Shown piece after piece: positions 62,020 to 64,000 of a DNA stretch of 64,000 nt (within the stretch, counting starts at the first letter, position 1; every line of letters begins with the position of its first letter). A model generated the notes under the pieces. The model ran no database searches, had not been told where the DNA came from, and saw only the letters and a list, made by a program, of their open reading frames with translations. Source of the stretch: Hyphomicrobiales bacterium. Lineage in GTDB: Bacteria > Pseudomonadota > Alphaproteobacteria > Rhizobiales > Rhizobiaceae. The translations under genes were made by a program, and so were the position numbers. Where the stretch lies: assembly GCA_900468535.1 (NCBI GenBank), contig UBTY01000040.1, forward strand, positions 1 to 64,000. Direction: 5' to 3'.

Positions 62020-62883
62020 ATGCAAACAGTCTTCAGCATAGCCGTCGATGCGCTCGCCTATGGCATGGTGCTATTCGTCATCTCCATCGGGCTTTCGGTT
62101 ACGATGGGATTGATGCGCGTCGTCAATCTTGCGCATGGCGCCTTTGCCATGATCGGAGGCTATATCGCCTCCTACGCGGCACGCGATCTCGGGCTTGGAT
62201 ATGGCGTTGCCGTGACTGCCGCCGTCGTCGGCACGGTCGTCATAGCGATTCCGATCGAACGCTTCCTTTACAGACGCATCTATGGCCAGCCTGAACTGAC
62301 GCAGGTGTTGATGACGATCGGTATTACCTTCTGCATCATCGGCATCGCGAACTATGTCTTCGGTCCTACATTGAAGACGATTCCGCTGCCATCGGGGCTC
62401 CAGGGCTCCGCCGATCTTGGCTTCCGGACCATTCCCGTGCATCGCCTCTTCGCGATCCTCTGTGGCCTCGCCGTCGCAGGCGGCCTCTGGTACGCGATCG
62501 AAAGGACGAGCTTCGGCGTGAAACTGCGCGCTTCCGTCGACAATGCGGCGATGGCCGCCGCGCTTGGTGTACGTACGCAGATCATTTATGCGCTGAGCTT
62601 TGCCGTGGCCGTCGGGCTCGCAGCCTTCGGCGGCGTGGTCGGCGCTGAACTCCTGCCGGTCGAGCCCTATTACGCACTGCGCTATATGGTGACTTTCCTC
62701 GTCGTGGTGTCCGTCGGTGGCGCCGGCTCGATCCCGGGCGCATTGATCGCCTGCCTCGTGCTTGGCGGTATCGACACCACGGGCCGTTACCTCATGCCGG
62801 AATTCGGCGAATTCTTCTTCTACCTCGCGGTCATTGCCATCATCTGCATATTCCCGCGCGGCCTTGCGGGGAGGACGAAATAG
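62020..62883 (+). CDS. pcaN: ABC transporter permease PcaN (LivH type)
   Basis: The 287-residue inner-membrane permease has about 8 hydrophobic segments and LivH features: SIGLSVTMGLMRVVNLAHGA, GGYIASYAARDLG and VGGAGSIPGALIACLVLGGI. It forms the membrane channel with PcaV for the substrate delivered by PcaM. It starts with ATG 62020, 104 bp after pcaM, and is followed at 1 bp by pcaV. The assignment to protocatechuate depends on context. Confidence 0.88.
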   Translation: MQTVFSIAVDALAYGMVLFVISIGLSVTMGLMRVVNLAHGAFAMIGGYIASYAARDLGLGYGVAVTAAVVGTVVIAIPIERFLYRRIYGQPELTQVLMTIGITFCIIGIANYVFGPTLKTIPLPSGLQGSADLGFRTIPVHRLFAILCGLAVAGGLWYAIERTSFGVKLRASVDNAAMAAALGVRTQIIYALSFAVAVGLAAFGGVVGAELLPVEPYYALRYMVTFLVVVSVGGAGSIPGALIACLVLGGIDTTGRYLMPEFGEFFFYLAVIAIICIFPRGLAGRTK

Positions 62884-62884
62884 G

Positions 62885-63895
62885 ATGGCTGCCATCATGA
62901 ACACCGAAACAGCAACCTCCGCCACCGCCCGCACCCATCGTTCTTGGGGACGCGATGCGGCAGGTGTTGCGGCGATCGTCGTCGTTGCCGTCATTGGCTA
63001 CTTCATCTTTCCGGACAATCTGGCGCTGCTCACACGCATCGTCGCCATCGCTCTGCTTGTCCTCTCGCTTGATCTCGTCACCGGCTATTGCGGTGTGGCG
63101 ACGCTTGGCCATGCCGCGCTTTTCGGGTCCGGCGCCTATGCAGCCGGCATCCTCTCGGCGCATTACGGCATCAACGACCCTCTGCTGATGACCCTTGCCG
63201 GCATCATTGGCGGGGCAGCGGCCGGCCTGATCAGCGGCGCGGTCATCCTTCGCGGTCACGGCCTGCCGCAGCTCGTCCTGTCTATCGCACTGATCAATCT
63301 GTTCCACGAATTCGCCAACAAGGCGTCTGGCTGGACCGGAGGCAGCGACGGTCTCTCCGGCATTTCGGCCGACCCCATCTTCGGCTATTTCGAATTCGAT
63401 CTTTACGGCCATACAGCTTATGCCTTTGCGATTGCGCTTCTGCTGATCGTTTTCGTGGTACTGCGCCTGCTCGTGCGTTCTCCTTTCGGCATGCTGTGTC
63501 GGGGGATCAAGGAAGACCCGGTGCGCATTCGCGCCATGGGTGCTTCGCCGAAGGCGGCCCTGATGAAGATGTATGTCATATCAGGCGCAGTCGCCGGTGT
63601 TGGCGGGGCGCTCAATGCCATCACCACACAGGTTGTCGGGCTGGACAGCTTGTCCTTCACCATGTCGGCGGAGTCGCTCGTCATGCTCGTTCTTGGCGGA
63701 ACGGGGTCCCTGTTCGGCGCCCTTTCCGGCACCGTGATCTTCATGCTGTTCGAGGATTACGTGTCCGCGGCAAACCCCTTCCACTGGCTGACGATGGTCG
63801 GCGCGCTGCTGATTGCCGTCGTACTCTTCGCGCCGAAGGGCCTCTACGGCACTGCCGCAGCCTTCCTGAACCGCAGAAAGGAGGCTGGACAATGA
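62885..63895 (+). CDS. pcaV: ABC transporter permease PcaV (LivM type)
   Basis: The 336-residue permease has a LivM fold: SLDLVTGYCGVATLGHAALF, LPQLVLSIALINLFHEFANK and the EAA-like loop SPFGMLCRGIKEDPVRIRAM. It pairs with PcaN. The start at 62885 follows GGGGAGGA; Met at 62897 is an alternative. Its TGA overlaps the ATG of pcaW (ATGA at 63892-63895). Confidence 0.88.
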   Translation: MAAIMNTETATSATARTHRSWGRDAAGVAAIVVVAVIGYFIFPDNLALLTRIVAIALLVLSLDLVTGYCGVATLGHAALFGSGAYAAGILSAHYGINDPLLMTLAGIIGGAAAGLISGAVILRGHGLPQLVLSIALINLFHEFANKASGWTGGSDGLSGISADPIFGYFEFDLYGHTAYAFAIALLLIVFVVLRLLVRSPFGMLCRGIKEDPVRIRAMGASPKAALMKMYVISGAVAGVGGALNAITTQVVGLDSLSFTMSAESLVMLVLGGTGSLFGALSGTVIFMLFEDYVSAANPFHWLTMVGALLIAVVLFAPKGLYGTAAAFLNRRKEAGQ

Positions 63896-64000
63896 GTGCC
63901 GTCTTCGAAGTCCTCAACCTGAAGAAATCCTTCGGCGGCCTTGCAGTGACGAACAACGTCTCCCTGTCGATGGCACCGGGCGATCGTGTCGCGCTGATCG
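63892..64000 (+). CDS. pcaW: ABC transporter ATP-binding protein PcaW (LivG type), partial
   Basis: Only the first 36 codons are in the window. They read MSAVFEVLNLKKSFGGLAVT and then NNVSLSMAPGDRVALI, which is the normal start of a LivG-type ATPase just before the Walker A motif. It overlaps the pcaV stop by 4 bp. The gene runs off the window end; pcaX should follow. Confidence 0.85.
   Translation, partial: MSAVFEVLNLKKSFGGLAVTNNVSLSMAPGDRVALI

Overview
The window looks like part of a Rhizobiaceae genome (Rhizobium/Agrobacterium/Ensifer group), probably an accessory replicon or chromid. The grounds are GC-rich coding with little intergenic space, PcaQ/PcaR-controlled protocatechuate genes in the rhizobial order, a branched-chain-type protocatechuate ABC transporter, and a two-component pair that resembles Agrobacterium VirA/VirG along its whole length. 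Replicon type is inference. I see no rRNA, tRNA, CRISPR array, intact insertion sequence or replication origin.

Layout. 0.1-1.7 kb: glutathione S-transferase and an SDR enzyme. 1.8-4.6 kb (minus): pcaIJF, the last steps of the beta-ketoadipate pathway, with a PcaR-like operator upstream. 4.9-6.6 kb: two tandem paralogous small exported proteins and a lipoprotein. 6.7-13.3 kb: SDR/LysR divergent pair, FAD monooxygenase, GNAT protein, Tat-exported hydrolase, Ohr and a tiny secreted ORF. 13.5-17.3 kb (minus): OmpR-type regulator, TatA-like protein, cytochrome P460, DUF3311 protein and a sodium:solute symporter. 17.8-22.1 kb: a GT29-like protein, then VirG-like and VirA-like genes. 22.2-29.5 kb: MHS-type transporter, EnvZ-like kinase, SDR, a FixLJ-style kinase/regulator pair and an ActR-like regulator lacking its phospho-aspartate. 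29.8-38 kb: second lipoprotein paralogue, LysR/aldehyde dehydrogenase pair, HdeD, many small ORFs, a single-domain response regulator, a DoxX-like protein and a ketopantoate-reductase-like enzyme. 38.3-42.1 kb (minus): two alpha/beta hydrolases, an exported protein and a bicupin oxalate decarboxylase. 42.7-50.3 kb: RND efflux pair, a free-standing membrane sensor domain, DegP, DUF1275 and a Gly/Asp-rich secreted protein. 50.5-64 kb: pcaR, an AraC-type pobR, pobA, a heme-c-linked nucleotide cyclase, a lipocalin-like protein, pcaQ, pcaDCHGB and pcaMNVW (the last cut by the window edge).

How the genes fit together. PobA makes protocatechuate from 4-hydroxybenzoate. PcaHG, PcaB, PcaC and PcaD carry it to beta-ketoadipate, and PcaIJ/PcaF finish to succinyl-CoA and acetyl-CoA. 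PcaMNVW is the likely protocatechuate importer. The pathway is complete here but split: pcaIJF lies about 46 kb from its likely regulator pcaR. Between the two halves sit many signalling genes, the most striking being the VirA/VirG-like phenolic-sensor pair. No virB, virD, virE or T-DNA genes are present in the window, so the pair probably controls something other than T-DNA transfer. One attractive, untested idea is that it couples perception of plant phenolics to nearby metabolism. Imperfect vir-box-like sites lie upstream of the VirG-like gene and of the FAD monooxygenase gene.
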